Under the pieces are notes generated by a model. That model was not told where the DNA came from and did no database searches. It saw only the letters and a program-made list of their open reading frames with translations. Both the position numbers and the translations under genes were made by a program. From Cyclobacteriaceae bacterium (lineage in GTDB: Bacteria > Bacteroidota > Bacteroidia > Cytophagales > Cyclobacteriaceae): 64,000 nucleotides of DNA. Positions 42,061 to 50,618 of the stretch are shown here, one piece after another. Position 1 is the stretch's first letter. Every line of letters begins with the position of its first letter. The stretch is from NCBI GenBank assembly GCA_019638275.1, contig JAHBUC010000003.1, positions 310,001 to 374,000 on the forward strand, in the 5' to 3' direction.

Positions 42061-43701
42061 TCAGGATTTACTTTCAGCTTTCACATGTGATGCTTTCCTG
42101 TTTCCGTTCCCGGAACCATTGGGGTTGCTATTCTGACCAGCCCGCTCGCGATTTTTTCGGATCAGTTCGACATCAATGTTTTTCGCTTCTGCTTGCTTTT
42201 TGAAATCTTCAATGATCTCCAACACGTCATGATCAATTGAAACCGACTTACTCATATCAATGGTGACTTTTGAGCCGGCACTGATCTCGCTGAGATCCTT
42301 CTTAATGCTTCCCTTATTAAGGAATACAACTTCTTCAGCCAGCGTAAGCTTCACTGTATCCTTACCTTCATCCACCTTTTCTTTATGCAGGAAATGCGAA
42401 TTCTTTGAACTGTTACGAAGAATAATTACAATCGCGACAGCCATACCAATACCGATGCCTTTTAACAAGTCGGTGAATACAACACCCAAAACTGTTGTCA
42501 TGAATGGTAAGAACTGGCTCCAACCCAAACGCGCTACTTCCTTAAAAACAGAGGGCTTGGCCAACTTGTACCCTACTACCAGCAAAACAGAAGCTAGTAC
42601 TGCTAGTGGCACCAGGTTTAGTACATGGGGAATAGCAACCACGCATATCAATAACATAAAACCATGAAGTATAGCCGACATTTTCGTTTTACCACCCGAT
42701 TGAATGTTAGCCGAACTTCTCAAGATTACCTGCGTAACCGGTAACCCGCCAATCAAACCAGAAACAAGATTTCCACTTCCCTGCGCAATAAGTTCACGAT
42801 TGGTATTGGTGGTGCGTTTGTATGGATCAAGTTTATCGGTAGCTTCAACGGAAAGCAAGGTTTCAATGCTTGCCACAACGGCAATTGTAAAGGCAACAAC
42901 CCAAACCTCCTGATTAACGATCGAAGTAAAGTCGGGTAAGGTAAACTGGCCAAAGAAACCACCTATACTCTCCGCAACAGGAACAGAAACCAAGTGACTG
43001 CCCGACAATGCCCATGATGGGAAAAATTTAGTTGCCAAAACCTGATATAGAATACCCACCACAACCGCTACCAACGGGCCTTGCACCAACTTAAACACCT
43101 GGTGTTTTTTGGAAAGGTATAAATCCCAGAACAGGATGATGGCTAAACCAATGGAACTGATTAACAAAGCAGCCGGAGTGATTCCCTGCAGCATGTAGAA
43201 CAGCTCGGAAAACGTGTTGTGTCCATCCGCTTGTGCAAATGCCATGTCACCTTCATAATCGGCATCGTAACCAAAAGCATGTGGAATCTGCTTGAGAATA
43301 ATAATGATACCAATGGCCGTCAACATTCCCTTGATCACTGAAGTTGGAAAGTAGTAGCCAATGATACCGGCACGAACTAAACCTAAACCAATTTGGAGAA
43401 GACCGGCCAGTACCACCGCTACCAGAAAAACTTCAAACGAGCCAAGTTGCTGAATGGCTGTTAATACTATTACAGTCAGGCCTGCAGCCGGACCACTTAC
43501 ACCCAATTGTGAATTACTGATCGCCCCTACCACAATACCTCCAACAATACCGGCAATAATGCCTGAAAACAAGGGCGCACCACTGGCCAGTGCTATCCCC
43601 AAACAAAGGGGAACTGCCACAAAAAACACCACCATGCTGGATGGAAAATCATAGCGGAGTGATGAAAACAAACCTTCTCTCGCATAACCGTTCGAACTCA
43701 T
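42061..43701 (-). CDS. SulP-family anion transporter (sulfate or bicarbonate)
   Basis: An inner-membrane anion transporter of 546 residues. About 12-14 helices occupy residues 15-410, with the SulP signatures VFFVAVPLCLGIALASGAPLFSGIIAGIVGG near the start and GLIGGLPVTQVILRSSANIQSGG in the middle. A STAS domain (about 440-520: VTIDMSKSVSIDHDVLEIIEDF) is cytoplasmic. The final ~30 residues are a Lys/Asn-rich tail. Similar Bacteroidota proteins are often annotated as bicarbonate transporters; substrate is not proven. It begins a two-gene unit with uspA, and its upstream region carries striking 11-bp-phased repeats next to an OmpR-type system. Confidence 0.92.
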   Translation of the reverse strand: MSSNGYAREGLFSSLRYDFPSSMVVFFVAVPLCLGIALASGAPLFSGIIAGIVGGIVVGAISNSQLGVSGPAAGLTVIVLTAIQQLGSFEVFLVAVVLAGLLQIGLGLVRAGIIGYYFPTSVIKGMLTAIGIIIILKQIPHAFGYDADYEGDMAFAQADGHNTFSELFYMLQGITPAALLISSIGLAIILFWDLYLSKKHQVFKLVQGPLVAVVVGILYQVLATKFFPSWALSGSHLVSVPVAESIGGFFGQFTLPDFTSIVNQEVWVVAFTIAVVASIETLLSVEATDKLDPYKRTTNTNRELIAQGSGNLVSGLIGGLPVTQVILRSSANIQSGGKTKMSAILHGFMLLICVVAIPHVLNLVPLAVLASVLLVVGYKLAKPSVFKEVARLGWSQFLPFMTTVLGVVFTDLLKGIGIGMAVAIVIILRNSSKNSHFLHKEKVDEGKDTVKLTLAEEVVFLNKGSIKKDLSEISAGSKVTIDMSKSVSIDHDVLEIIEDFKKQAEAKNIDVELIRKNRERAGQNSNPNGSGNGNRKASHVKAESKS

Positions 43702-43741
43702 ATTTCAATTGTTTAATGAGTTTGCAAGTAATACCAGAAGC

Positions 43742-43780
43742 ATTAACCCCGAATTAGAGTCGTATTATAAAACGATTAGA
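43742..43780. promoter_or_regulatory. Array of four ATTAGA-like hexamers with 11-bp spacing (array 1)
   Basis: ATTAAC (43742), ATTAGA (43753), ATTATA (43764) and ATTAGA (43775) start exactly 11 bp apart. On the minus strand, the direction of sulP, these read TCTAAT-like. Eleven-base phased direct repeats are the usual binding pattern of OmpR/PhoB-family regulators. Distance to the sulP start at 43701 is about 40-80 bp. Confidence 0.6.
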
Positions 43781-43824
43781 AAAGCAACGGAAAAGCAGTC
43801 TCTCAACTTTCTTTGAAGAAAGAC

Positions 43825-43863
43825 ATTAGAATAAGATTAGAAACAGATTAAAAATAAATTAGA
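43825..43863. promoter_or_regulatory. Array of four ATTAGA-like hexamers with 11-bp spacing (array 2)
   Basis: ATTAGA (43825), ATTAGA (43836), ATTAAA (43847) and ATTAGA (43858) again start exactly 11 bp apart. The last copy overlaps the stop codon of the histidine kinase gene (43859-43861). The two arrays are 44 bp apart. Confidence 0.65.
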
Positions 43864-45229
43864 ACACTTGCTCCAAATGAGAAATAACCGGGAGTGTTAT
43901 GGTAACGGTTGTGCCCTTGTTTACTACTGATGAAACTTCAAAAGTGCCCGCATGCAACTCGATAATTTTTACCGTAAGTGGAATACCGATACCCGTGCCT
44001 TTAATATTCCGAACGTTATCAGCCCTGAAAAACGGTTGGGGAAGCTTGGGTATATCTTCAGCAGCAATACCTATCCCCTGATCCTTCACCGCTATTTTCA
44101 CAAAGGAACCAGTGAATTCAACCGATACCTTAACCGGAGATCCAGATGAAAATTTATGCGCGTTGTCAAAAATATTAATCAGCGCGGTTTGCAGTAATGT
44201 TCGGTTGGCATTTATCAACACTCCTTTAAACGGAGTAATGTCTTGCTCAAAGCTCAACTGATTGTCTGCATCGAGCAGGTCGAATTTGCCTTTGGTTTCA
44301 AGCAACAGGCTTGCTACGGAAACAGGTTCGCACCTCAACTCAGATAAGTTGTAGCTAACAGCTGAAAGCTGAAGCAGGTTATTTACCAACAAGTTCAACC
44401 GGTCGGCTTCCGTTTGAATGGTTTTTAGTGCTTCCTGATAATCCTTAGGAGATCGCTCCTTATCCAAGGCAAGATCTGCCTCGCCAATGATGGCTGTTAA
44501 CGGATTTCGTATTTCGTGTGAGGCGTTTGCCACAAAGAGTTTTTGTGAATTAAAGGCTGCATCAAGTCGATCAAGCAAACGATTAAAGGCAATTGCCAAC
44601 TGGCCGATCTCGTCATCGGGATTAAACACCCGTAAACGCTCGTGCAGGTTGCTAACGCTTATCGTATTTGCCTTTCGTATTTTTTCTGAAATGGGTCGCA
44701 GTAACCGACCGGTAACAGTATGACTTAAAAAAATCATTAACGCAATACCCGAGCACATGGCGATAGCCAAAATGTTTCGTAGGTTTTTCAACACATTAAT
44801 CCCAATCAGATCAGCAGCCGAAATAATCACTACATAATCACCACCGGATAAATGAAACAGTCTTCCAGCCCCTTGCCGATTATCCTCCAGGTAGTAGGCT
44901 ATTCCCGCACTTGAAAGTTCATCCAGAAACTCAACGGGGTAAACATACATCAACGAATCGCGCCAACCGTCTTTAATCTGCATTACCTCTTCCGTTTCTT
45001 CAGGCAATACATTTAAAAATTGCTCACGAATCAGTTCGTACGATTGTTCCGTCAGACTTTCGCGCTCCAAAAACATCTTCTCGGTAATATCCACCCGCCT
45101 TAATAGCCTGATGTTAAACTCGCGTTGCCGGTATTGAGAAGAAAAAAAATAAACAGAAATACCTAAAGCAAAGAGCACCAGGGAAGAAGTAATCGCGAAA
45201 AAGAGAGAAAGCCTATTCCTGATTTTCAC
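43859..45229 (-). CDS. Membrane sensor histidine kinase
   Basis: A classical two-component kinase of 456 residues. TM1 is at about 8-28 and TM2 at about 155-178, flanking a ~125-residue periplasmic sensor domain. A HAMP domain follows (about 180-230), then the H-box NASHEIRNPLTAIIGEADL (His near 243), N-box TALINIFDNAHKFSS and the G-boxes VKDQGIGIAAED and GTGIGIPL. It overlaps the response-regulator gene by 17 bp, so the two are coupled. Its stop codon lies inside the second 11-bp repeat array upstream of sulP. The signal is unknown. Confidence 0.93.
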   Translation of the reverse strand: MKIRNRLSLFFAITSSLVLFALGISVYFFSSQYRQREFNIRLLRRVDITEKMFLERESLTEQSYELIREQFLNVLPEETEEVMQIKDGWRDSLMYVYPVEFLDELSSAGIAYYLEDNRQGAGRLFHLSGGDYVVIISAADLIGINVLKNLRNILAIAMCSGIALMIFLSHTVTGRLLRPISEKIRKANTISVSNLHERLRVFNPDDEIGQLAIAFNRLLDRLDAAFNSQKLFVANASHEIRNPLTAIIGEADLALDKERSPKDYQEALKTIQTEADRLNLLVNNLLQLSAVSYNLSELRCEPVSVASLLLETKGKFDLLDADNQLSFEQDITPFKGVLINANRTLLQTALINIFDNAHKFSSGSPVKVSVEFTGSFVKIAVKDQGIGIAAEDIPKLPQPFFRADNVRNIKGTGIGIPLTVKIIELHAGTFEVSSVVNKGTTVTITLPVISHLEQVF

Positions 45230-45902
45230 GGTTGATATCTTTAATGGTGTACCCCATGCCTACAACAGTTTTCACAATTGGATTGGCGTGGCCATGATCG
45301 ATTTTTTTTCGAACATAATTAATATACACATCAACCACGTTGGTACCCAGGTCGTGATTAATATCCCACACATTCTCCAGAATATCCGTGCGGGACACTA
45401 CTTTGTTTTTATTGATTAGTAAATACTCGAGCAACCTGAATTCGCGGGCAGTAAGTTCAATTCGTTTCCCAGCCCGATGAACTTCTTTGGCCTCGGTATC
45501 CAGAATCAAATCATCAACCGAAAGTGTTTTACCAAGTGCAGTCTTCCTTCGCGATAATGCACGTACGCGGGCTAAAAGTTCGCGAAACTTAAAAGGCTTA
45601 GGCAGGTAATCATCAGCGCCTATGGTTAAGCCCTCAACAATGTCATCCGTTGTACCCAAGGCCGTTAACATCAATACCGGAGTTTGATTATCATACTCCT
45701 TCCTGAGTTTTGAACAAAGTTCGAGGCCGCTCATGCCCGGCATCACCACATCCAGAATAATAACATCATAGTCGTCACTCAAGGCCATGGTTAAGCCGGT
45801 GGTGCCATCAAACGCCTGTAACACCTGAATGCCGTTTTCTTCCAGGCCCTTCCGGATGAAGGCTGCAACATGCTGTTCATCTTCAATAAGCAGTACTTTC
45901 AC
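45213..45902 (-). CDS. OmpR-family response regulator
   Basis: A 229-residue transcription factor. The receiver domain has acidic residues in LLIEDEQHVA, phosphoacceptor Asp51 in IILDVVMPGMSG and Lys in YLPKPFKFRELLARV. The winged-helix output domain (about 130-225) shows LDTEAKEVHRAGKRIELTAREFRLLEYLL and the recognition region TNVVDVYINYVRKKID. It is the partner of the overlapping kinase. OmpR-family proteins bind direct repeats with about 11-bp spacing as dimers, which fits the arrays just downstream of this gene pair. Confidence 0.93.
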   Translation of the reverse strand: MKVLLIEDEQHVAAFIRKGLEENGIQVLQAFDGTTGLTMALSDDYDVIILDVVMPGMSGLELCSKLRKEYDNQTPVLMLTALGTTDDIVEGLTIGADDYLPKPFKFRELLARVRALSRRKTALGKTLSVDDLILDTEAKEVHRAGKRIELTAREFRLLEYLLINKNKVVSRTDILENVWDINHDLGTNVVDVYINYVRKKIDHGHANPIVKTVVGMGYTIKDINRENQE

Positions 45903-45942
45903 AGCTACTTGTGTTTAGCGCACAAGTTACAAAACAGACGTA

Positions 45943-46485
45943 TTAACTCAAGAGAAATAGAAAGATGAGCGGGAATACAAGGCCGGCAAGCGCCAGTTTC
46001 CAACCTCTGCGCCTGAAGCTGTTTTCTCCTTTCACAATGAACATTCCCGTGCCTGCAATAACGAGCATGGCTACACCGAAAACATCGGAATAATATATCC
46101 ACCACTTGCTGGTATCTACATGAAGAATTGTCATTTGCCCGAGTAATGGAGTAATCTTGTAATGAACAAGTGTTCCTGATCCCGTACCAAGATCAATGTC
46201 AACATCGTAATTCACATAGGAAATACGAAGTGCATTACCATTTACAGCAAACCTCCTGAGATTGTCATTAATGTTTTGCTGCGCGGTAAAGGATGCAATA
46301 AATGCATCGTTAACCGAATCTTTGTGAACGGGCGCTATGGTGATTTCTTTAATATCAGCTTTATACCTTCGGGGGTGCCAATCCTGACGGTGATTGAGAA
46401 AAATTCCGGAAAACGAAAAGGCTATGATAAGTCCGAGATAAAAGTATGCAATGTCGCGGTGAGTATTGCGGGCAGTAAGCTTCAT
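45943..46485 (-). CDS. PepSY-associated membrane-helix protein
   Basis: A 180-residue inner-membrane protein. The ATG at 46485 is chosen because MKLTARNTHRDIAYFYLGLIIAFSFSGIFLNHR fits the PepSY-associated TM helix family, with a His in the first helix. A periplasmic segment (about 35-115) holds a PepSY-like beta domain. Two helices follow (WWIYYSDVFGVAMLVIAGTGMFIV and WKLALAGLVFPLIFLFLL). Relatives in reductase-like proteins bind haem through His in these helices. It is 40 bp upstream of the response regulator gene and may be in the same operon, perhaps as a sensor or redox partner. Confidence 0.78.
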   Translation of the reverse strand: MKLTARNTHRDIAYFYLGLIIAFSFSGIFLNHRQDWHPRRYKADIKEITIAPVHKDSVNDAFIASFTAQQNINDNLRRFAVNGNALRISYVNYDVDIDLGTGSGTLVHYKITPLLGQMTILHVDTSKWWIYYSDVFGVAMLVIAGTGMFIVKGENSFRRRGWKLALAGLVFPLIFLFLLS

Positions 46486-46547
46486 GGATATGATTTTTGG
46501 TGGCGCGAAGATAGTGGGAAATTTTAATTCTTGATCGATAAACCATC

Positions 46548-47006
46548 TTACCGCCAAAACTCATCTTCCCAAGCCGCAACGTCAGTTCCTGAATTGTGGT
46601 GGCGTTCACACTCGGCTAATTGTTCTGCAGTGGCCACTTCCTGTATTTCATTAAACAATACACGCTCTTCAAAGCGGATATGTTTTTCAAGTTCAGCTTC
46701 CAATTGACTTAGCGTTTGCAATACCTCCGTAGTTTGCGCAAATAATTGTTCAAGGATCCGATGTTCCTTTATAGCCTGTTGCACATGCGGGTGATCGCTC
46801 CCCAAAACCGGAAAAACATATTCTTCCTCAATTCGAAAATGCTCAGCCAGGTGCGTCTGCCAGAACCAATCGGTATAGCGTTTAATGCGAAGCGCATCTA
46901 CTTGCCTTTTAAATCCTTCGCGGATTTTCCAGCACAGCAATAGCCCATGATGGTGATCGCGGCTTAGCGGCTGAAGTGAAGCATGCCGTTTGATGGGTTG
47001 GCTCAT
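46548..47006 (-). CDS. Hemerythrin-like domain protein
   Basis: A 152-residue cytoplasmic four-helix protein with hemerythrin-type ligands: His in LSRDHHHGLLLCWKIREG, TDWFWQTHLAEHFRIEEEYVFP (His and Glu), and EKHIRFEERVLFNEIQ (His and Glu). Such proteins bind a di-iron centre and handle oxygen, nitric oxide or iron stress. The ATG at 47006 is preferred (MSQPIKRHASLQPL). The gene is 62 bp upstream of the PepSY-like gene; joint transcription with the two-component genes is possible but unproven. Confidence 0.86.
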   Translation of the reverse strand: MSQPIKRHASLQPLSRDHHHGLLLCWKIREGFKRQVDALRIKRYTDWFWQTHLAEHFRIEEEYVFPVLGSDHPHVQQAIKEHRILEQLFAQTTEVLQTLSQLEAELEKHIRFEERVLFNEIQEVATAEQLAECERHHNSGTDVAAWEDEFWR

Positions 47007-47058
47007 GGTGAAATAATGAAACAAAAGTAACCTTTGTCATTAATAGATGCATGAAAAA

Positions 47059-49533
47059 TTACGTCTTATACTCCACCGTCATCTTTTGAATGCGATCTTT
47101 TAACTGTTCACTGGTCAGCTTATCGCGGCTTAGCCTGTCAACCATAATCGGGAAAGCAAAAGGCGTGGGCTTGTCGGGGTGGGTAATGATTATTTTTTGT
47201 TGATTTATTCGTTCCAACGCCTTTCGCAGGCGCACTTCTTCCAATTGAAAGTCCATTACTTCTTCATATGCCTGCCGGAACAATAAGTTGTGGGCTTCAT
47301 ATTCATGAAACACTTCGAAAAACAACTGCGATGATGATTGCAGATGGCGGTCTTTAATCGGTTTGCCAGGATAGCCTTTAAATACAAGTCCGGAGATGGC
47401 GGCAATGTCGCGAAATTTTCTGCGAGCCATTTCTGTGGAATTGATGCTGGCCTGAATATCCTTCATTAAATCTTCCGTGCCCAATACGTTGGTTTCCACA
47501 GCCTCTTCAATGGGTATTTCCTGATCGCTGAGTAATTCAAAGCCGTAATCGTTCATGGCAATTGAAAAAGTGATCGGTTTGATTCGTGCAATTCGATAAG
47601 CCACCAATGCCGCCAACCCTTCATGCACAAACCGCCCTTCAAACGGATACATCACTACATGATGTCCCTCAACCGTTTCAAAACATTCAATCAAAAAGTC
47701 CTTTTTGGTTGGAAGGCGTGAACGCATTCGTTGAAGATCAAATAACGGTTTAAGAAAAGTGAGTTCAACAGCATGCTCTTTTCCCCGCGCCACTTCATCA
47801 AGCTTAAGGCGGATAAGCTCACTCAATTGTGATGACAAAGGCATTCTTCCACCTTGCCAGGAAGGCACCAAACCTGATTTACGCTTACTCTTGCGCACCT
47901 GCGCCTCCATATCTTTAATGCGAACCAGCTCCAATACCTGACCGGCAAACCAAAAGGTATCACCCGGATTAAGCCGCGAAATAAAATACTCTTCAATGGT
48001 ACCCAGGTATTTTCCGGTTATAAACTTTACGTTAAGAGATGTATCGCCTACAATGGTGCCGATGGATAAGCGATGACGTTGTGCAATTCTTCTGTCTTCC
48101 ACTTTATAACGGCCGTCTTTTTCAATGATGACTTTACGGTATTCATCATAAGCCTGCAATGAATCGCCCCCGGTAGTAATAAAATTCAGCATCCACTCCC
48201 ATTCTTCATCACTGATGCTGTTGAAGCTGAATGTGGAACGAATTTCCTTTAAAATCTCATCGGGATAAAAACCATCCGATACAGCCAGCGTAACTAAGTA
48301 TTGCATCAACACATCGAACGAGCGAATGTAGGGAATGCGCTCTTCCACAATATTCTTTTCGATGGCCTCGCGCAAAGCAGCCGCTTCCATAAGCTCAAGC
48401 GAATGGGTAGCCACAAAATAAATCCTGCTTGTAGCACCGGGCTGGTGGCCACTGCGACCTGCACGCTGAAGAAACCGGGCAACACCTTTCGGACTTCCTA
48501 CTTGTATCACCGTTTCTACAGGTCGGAAGTCAACGCCTAAATCCAAACTGGAGGTGCACACCACCGCTTTTAATTTCCCATCGTACAATTGATCTTCCAC
48601 CCAGTTGCGCATCTCTTTACTGATGGAGCCGTGATGCATGGCTATCAAGCCAGAAAGCTCTGGCGCTTTGTCCAGCATTTTCTGATACCATATCTCAGCA
48701 AATGAGCGGGTATTGGTGAAGATGAGCGTACTGGTACTCTGCTTCACAATGTCTATAACCTTATCAAGCAATTGAATGCCCAGATGGCCGGCCCACGGCA
48801 TGGTCTCTACTGAATCGGGCAGGATGGAAATGACTTCGATAATTTTTTTTACAGTTGCCCGAACTACACAACCCCCTTCGTCCCCCCTCAAGGGGGGATT
48901 AAGGGGGGGTGGTGGTAACAGTATTTCCCTGGCCTGCTCCATATTACCAATGGTGGCGGAAATCCCCCACACTTTCAATGGAGGTGAAAGTGCTCTCAAC
49001 CTCGAGAGGGCAAGTTCAACCTGAACGCCACGCTTCGAACCCATTAACTCATGCCACTCATCGGCCACCACAACTTTCAAATTCTTGAAAAAATCGGGGT
49101 AACCTTTTTGAGCCAATAACAAGTGCAGACTTTCCGGAGTGATGATGAGAAATTCGGGAGGTTTTGATTTTTGTTGCTCCCGCTCCTTGCCCGAAGTATC
49201 TCCCGAGCGAACGCCAACTTTCCATTGAAGGCCGAGCCCCTCAATGGCACGGTTGGCCGACAATTCAATTTCCTTTGCCAATGCGCGTATGGGTGTTATC
49301 CAGATGGCCTGCAGGCCATTGTTCCTTTTTGTTCGGTAATCCGGATGCTGACTTATAAACTCAAGCAGAACAGGAACAACGAGGGAATAGGTTTTACCAC
49401 TACCGGTTGGGGCATTCACCAATCCGCTCTTTCCCGATAGGTAAGCTTGCCAGGTTTCGTGTTGAAACGCAAAGGGCTTCCAGCCTTTTGCGCTGAACCA
49501 GGTTTCGGCTGGGGCAAACTTGGATTGAGTCAT
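47059..49533 (-). CDS. Ligase-associated DExH-box helicase (Lhr-like)
   Basis: An ATP-dependent DNA helicase of the ligase-associated family, 824 residues. Walker A APTGSGKT is at 41-48 and the DExH box DEWH at 158-161. The motif VWGISATIGNMEQA follows, then the second RecA domain with VVCTSSLDLGVDFRPVETVIQVGSPKGVARFLQRAGRSGH. The C-terminal half carries the winged-helix and DUF4851-like region typical of Lhr core proteins. Residues about 206-221 are an in-frame insertion encoded by a palindromic repeat (48871-48918). The partner endonuclease PdeM is in the window but not adjacent. Together they suggest the known ligase-associated repair system. Confidence 0.92.
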   Translation of the reverse strand: MTQSKFAPAETWFSAKGWKPFAFQHETWQAYLSGKSGLVNAPTGSGKTYSLVVPVLLEFISQHPDYRTKRNNGLQAIWITPIRALAKEIELSANRAIEGLGLQWKVGVRSGDTSGKEREQQKSKPPEFLIITPESLHLLLAQKGYPDFFKNLKVVVADEWHELMGSKRGVQVELALSRLRALSPPLKVWGISATIGNMEQAREILLPPPPLNPPLRGDEGGCVVRATVKKIIEVISILPDSVETMPWAGHLGIQLLDKVIDIVKQSTSTLIFTNTRSFAEIWYQKMLDKAPELSGLIAMHHGSISKEMRNWVEDQLYDGKLKAVVCTSSLDLGVDFRPVETVIQVGSPKGVARFLQRAGRSGHQPGATSRIYFVATHSLELMEAAALREAIEKNIVEERIPYIRSFDVLMQYLVTLAVSDGFYPDEILKEIRSTFSFNSISDEEWEWMLNFITTGGDSLQAYDEYRKVIIEKDGRYKVEDRRIAQRHRLSIGTIVGDTSLNVKFITGKYLGTIEEYFISRLNPGDTFWFAGQVLELVRIKDMEAQVRKSKRKSGLVPSWQGGRMPLSSQLSELIRLKLDEVARGKEHAVELTFLKPLFDLQRMRSRLPTKKDFLIECFETVEGHHVVMYPFEGRFVHEGLAALVAYRIARIKPITFSIAMNDYGFELLSDQEIPIEEAVETNVLGTEDLMKDIQASINSTEMARRKFRDIAAISGLVFKGYPGKPIKDRHLQSSSQLFFEVFHEYEAHNLLFRQAYEEVMDFQLEEVRLRKALERINQQKIIITHPDKPTPFAFPIMVDRLSRDKLTSEQLKDRIQKMTVEYKT
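48871..48910. repeat. GC-rich palindromic repeat inserted in the helicase gene
   Basis: CCCCCCT (48882-48888) and AGGGGGG (48891-48897) are perfect inner arms around CA. ACCCCCTT (48871-48878) and AAGGGGGGGT (48901-48910) form a nested outer pair. Read on the minus strand it encodes the proline-rich stretch LPPPPLNPPLRGDEGG. The insertion keeps the reading frame. Confidence 0.85.
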
Positions 49534-49577
49534 TCCGGTAGTAAGTTAACTCAACATCGGTGAAAAAATTAAAATTC

Positions 49578-49617
49578 TAAACATTATACACGATCGAGTG
49601 TTTATTTTTGAAATTGA
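49578..49617 (+). promoter_or_regulatory. Promoter region of merR gene
   Basis: TATTTTTG (49603-49610) matches the -7 element TAnnTTTG, 14 bp before the ATG at 49625. TAAACATTAT (49578-49587) upstream recurs in the sigma-factor promoter region (50536-50545), and ACAC-N6-GTGT lies between. These may be operator parts of an autoregulating MerR protein. Confidence 0.45.
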
Positions 49618-49624
49618 ACCGGCT

Positions 49625-50497
49625 ATGGGGCAATACTCTATTAAAGAACTCGAAAAACTTTCAGGCATAAAAGCCCATACGATACGCATTTGGGAAAAGC
49701 GCCATCACATTGTTGCACCCGGCCGAACCGATACCAACATCCGGTTGTATTCAGATGATGATCTGAAAAAGATCATTAATGTTTCCTTGCTCAATAACCA
49801 CGGCATCAAAATCTCCCGCATTGCCGACATGACTCAAGAGGAGATTAACCGAAAGATTGTTGAGCTCAGCGAGCAGAAATCGGACACAACCATCTTTATC
49901 GACCAGCTCATTGTGGCCATGGTTGACCTGGATGAAGAACGCTTTGAAAAAGTGCTTTCAAGTCTTTTTCTGCGGTTCGGCTTTGAAAAAACGATTACGA
50001 ATATCGTTTACCCGTTTATGGAGAAAATAGGGGTGCTGTGGCAAACCGAGAACATTACCCCTGCCCAGGAACACTTCATTTCCCACCTGATCCGACAAAA
50101 ACTTATTGTAGCCATCGATGGGCTCTCTACAAAACCCAATCGTGCAGAGCGGGTATTGCTGTTCCTTCCTGAAAACGAATGGCATGAGTTGGGCTTGCTT
50201 TTCTTTCATTACCTCGTTCGCAAAGACGGTTACAAAACCATCTACCTGGGTCAAAGTGTGCCCATGAAGGATGTGGTAAGCGTGGTGGATGTTCACCAGC
50301 CCGATATCCTTATCACCAGCATTATCAGCTCCCCTTTCGGTATTAAGATTGACGACTTCCTCAATCAGTTATCAGAAACCTTCCCCACCCAGCGTGTTCT
50401 GGTTTCCGGGTACCAAACCCGCTTCCTGAACAGAAAAAATTTCAAAAACATTGAAATTTTTCACAATGCGTTGGATCTCAAGGCTTTATTGGCCTAG
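49625..50497 (+). CDS. MerR-family regulator with CarH-like cobalamin-binding domain
   Basis: A transcription factor of 290 residues. The MerR winged helix is at 1-70 (YSIKELEKLSGIKAHTIRIWEKRH). A four-helix bundle (about 85-165) carries Trp139 followed nine residues later by Glu149-His150 (LWQTENITPAQEHF), the W-x9-EH pattern that caps adenosylcobalamin in CarH. The Rossmann-like domain (about 170-290) has Glu185-x-His187-x-x-Gly190, matching the lower-ligand motif. The later GG of B12 domains is replaced by SGY. It sits directly before an ECF sigma gene and crtI, so it probably controls carotenoids in response to light. Confidence 0.85.
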   Translation: MGQYSIKELEKLSGIKAHTIRIWEKRHHIVAPGRTDTNIRLYSDDDLKKIINVSLLNNHGIKISRIADMTQEEINRKIVELSEQKSDTTIFIDQLIVAMVDLDEERFEKVLSSLFLRFGFEKTITNIVYPFMEKIGVLWQTENITPAQEHFISHLIRQKLIVAIDGLSTKPNRAERVLLFLPENEWHELGLLFFHYLVRKDGYKTIYLGQSVPMKDVVSVVDVHQPDILITSIISSPFGIKIDDFLNQLSETFPTQRVLVSGYQTRFLNRKNFKNIEIFHNALDLKALLA

Positions 50498-50535
50498 GAC
50501 TTAAGTAAAATTGTTTAATTATAATTAGAATTTAT

Positions 50536-50607
50536 TAAACATTATTGGCTCTATTTCCGTATTAATCTTGTTTTTGTTCAATGTTTTATTAATTTTGTTA
50601 AACAAAA
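50536..50607 (+). promoter_or_regulatory. Promoter and palindromic operator before the sigma-factor gene
   Basis: TTG (50568-50570) and TAATTTTG (50590-50597) are 19 bp apart, fitting the Bacteroidota -33/-7 pattern. TTTTGTT-A-AACAAAA (50593-50607) is a perfect 15-bp palindrome over the -7 element, so a bound protein would block the promoter. TAAACATTAT (50536-50545) is shared with the merR promoter region. Confidence 0.5.
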
Positions 50608-50618
50608 CAAAAAGAGCC

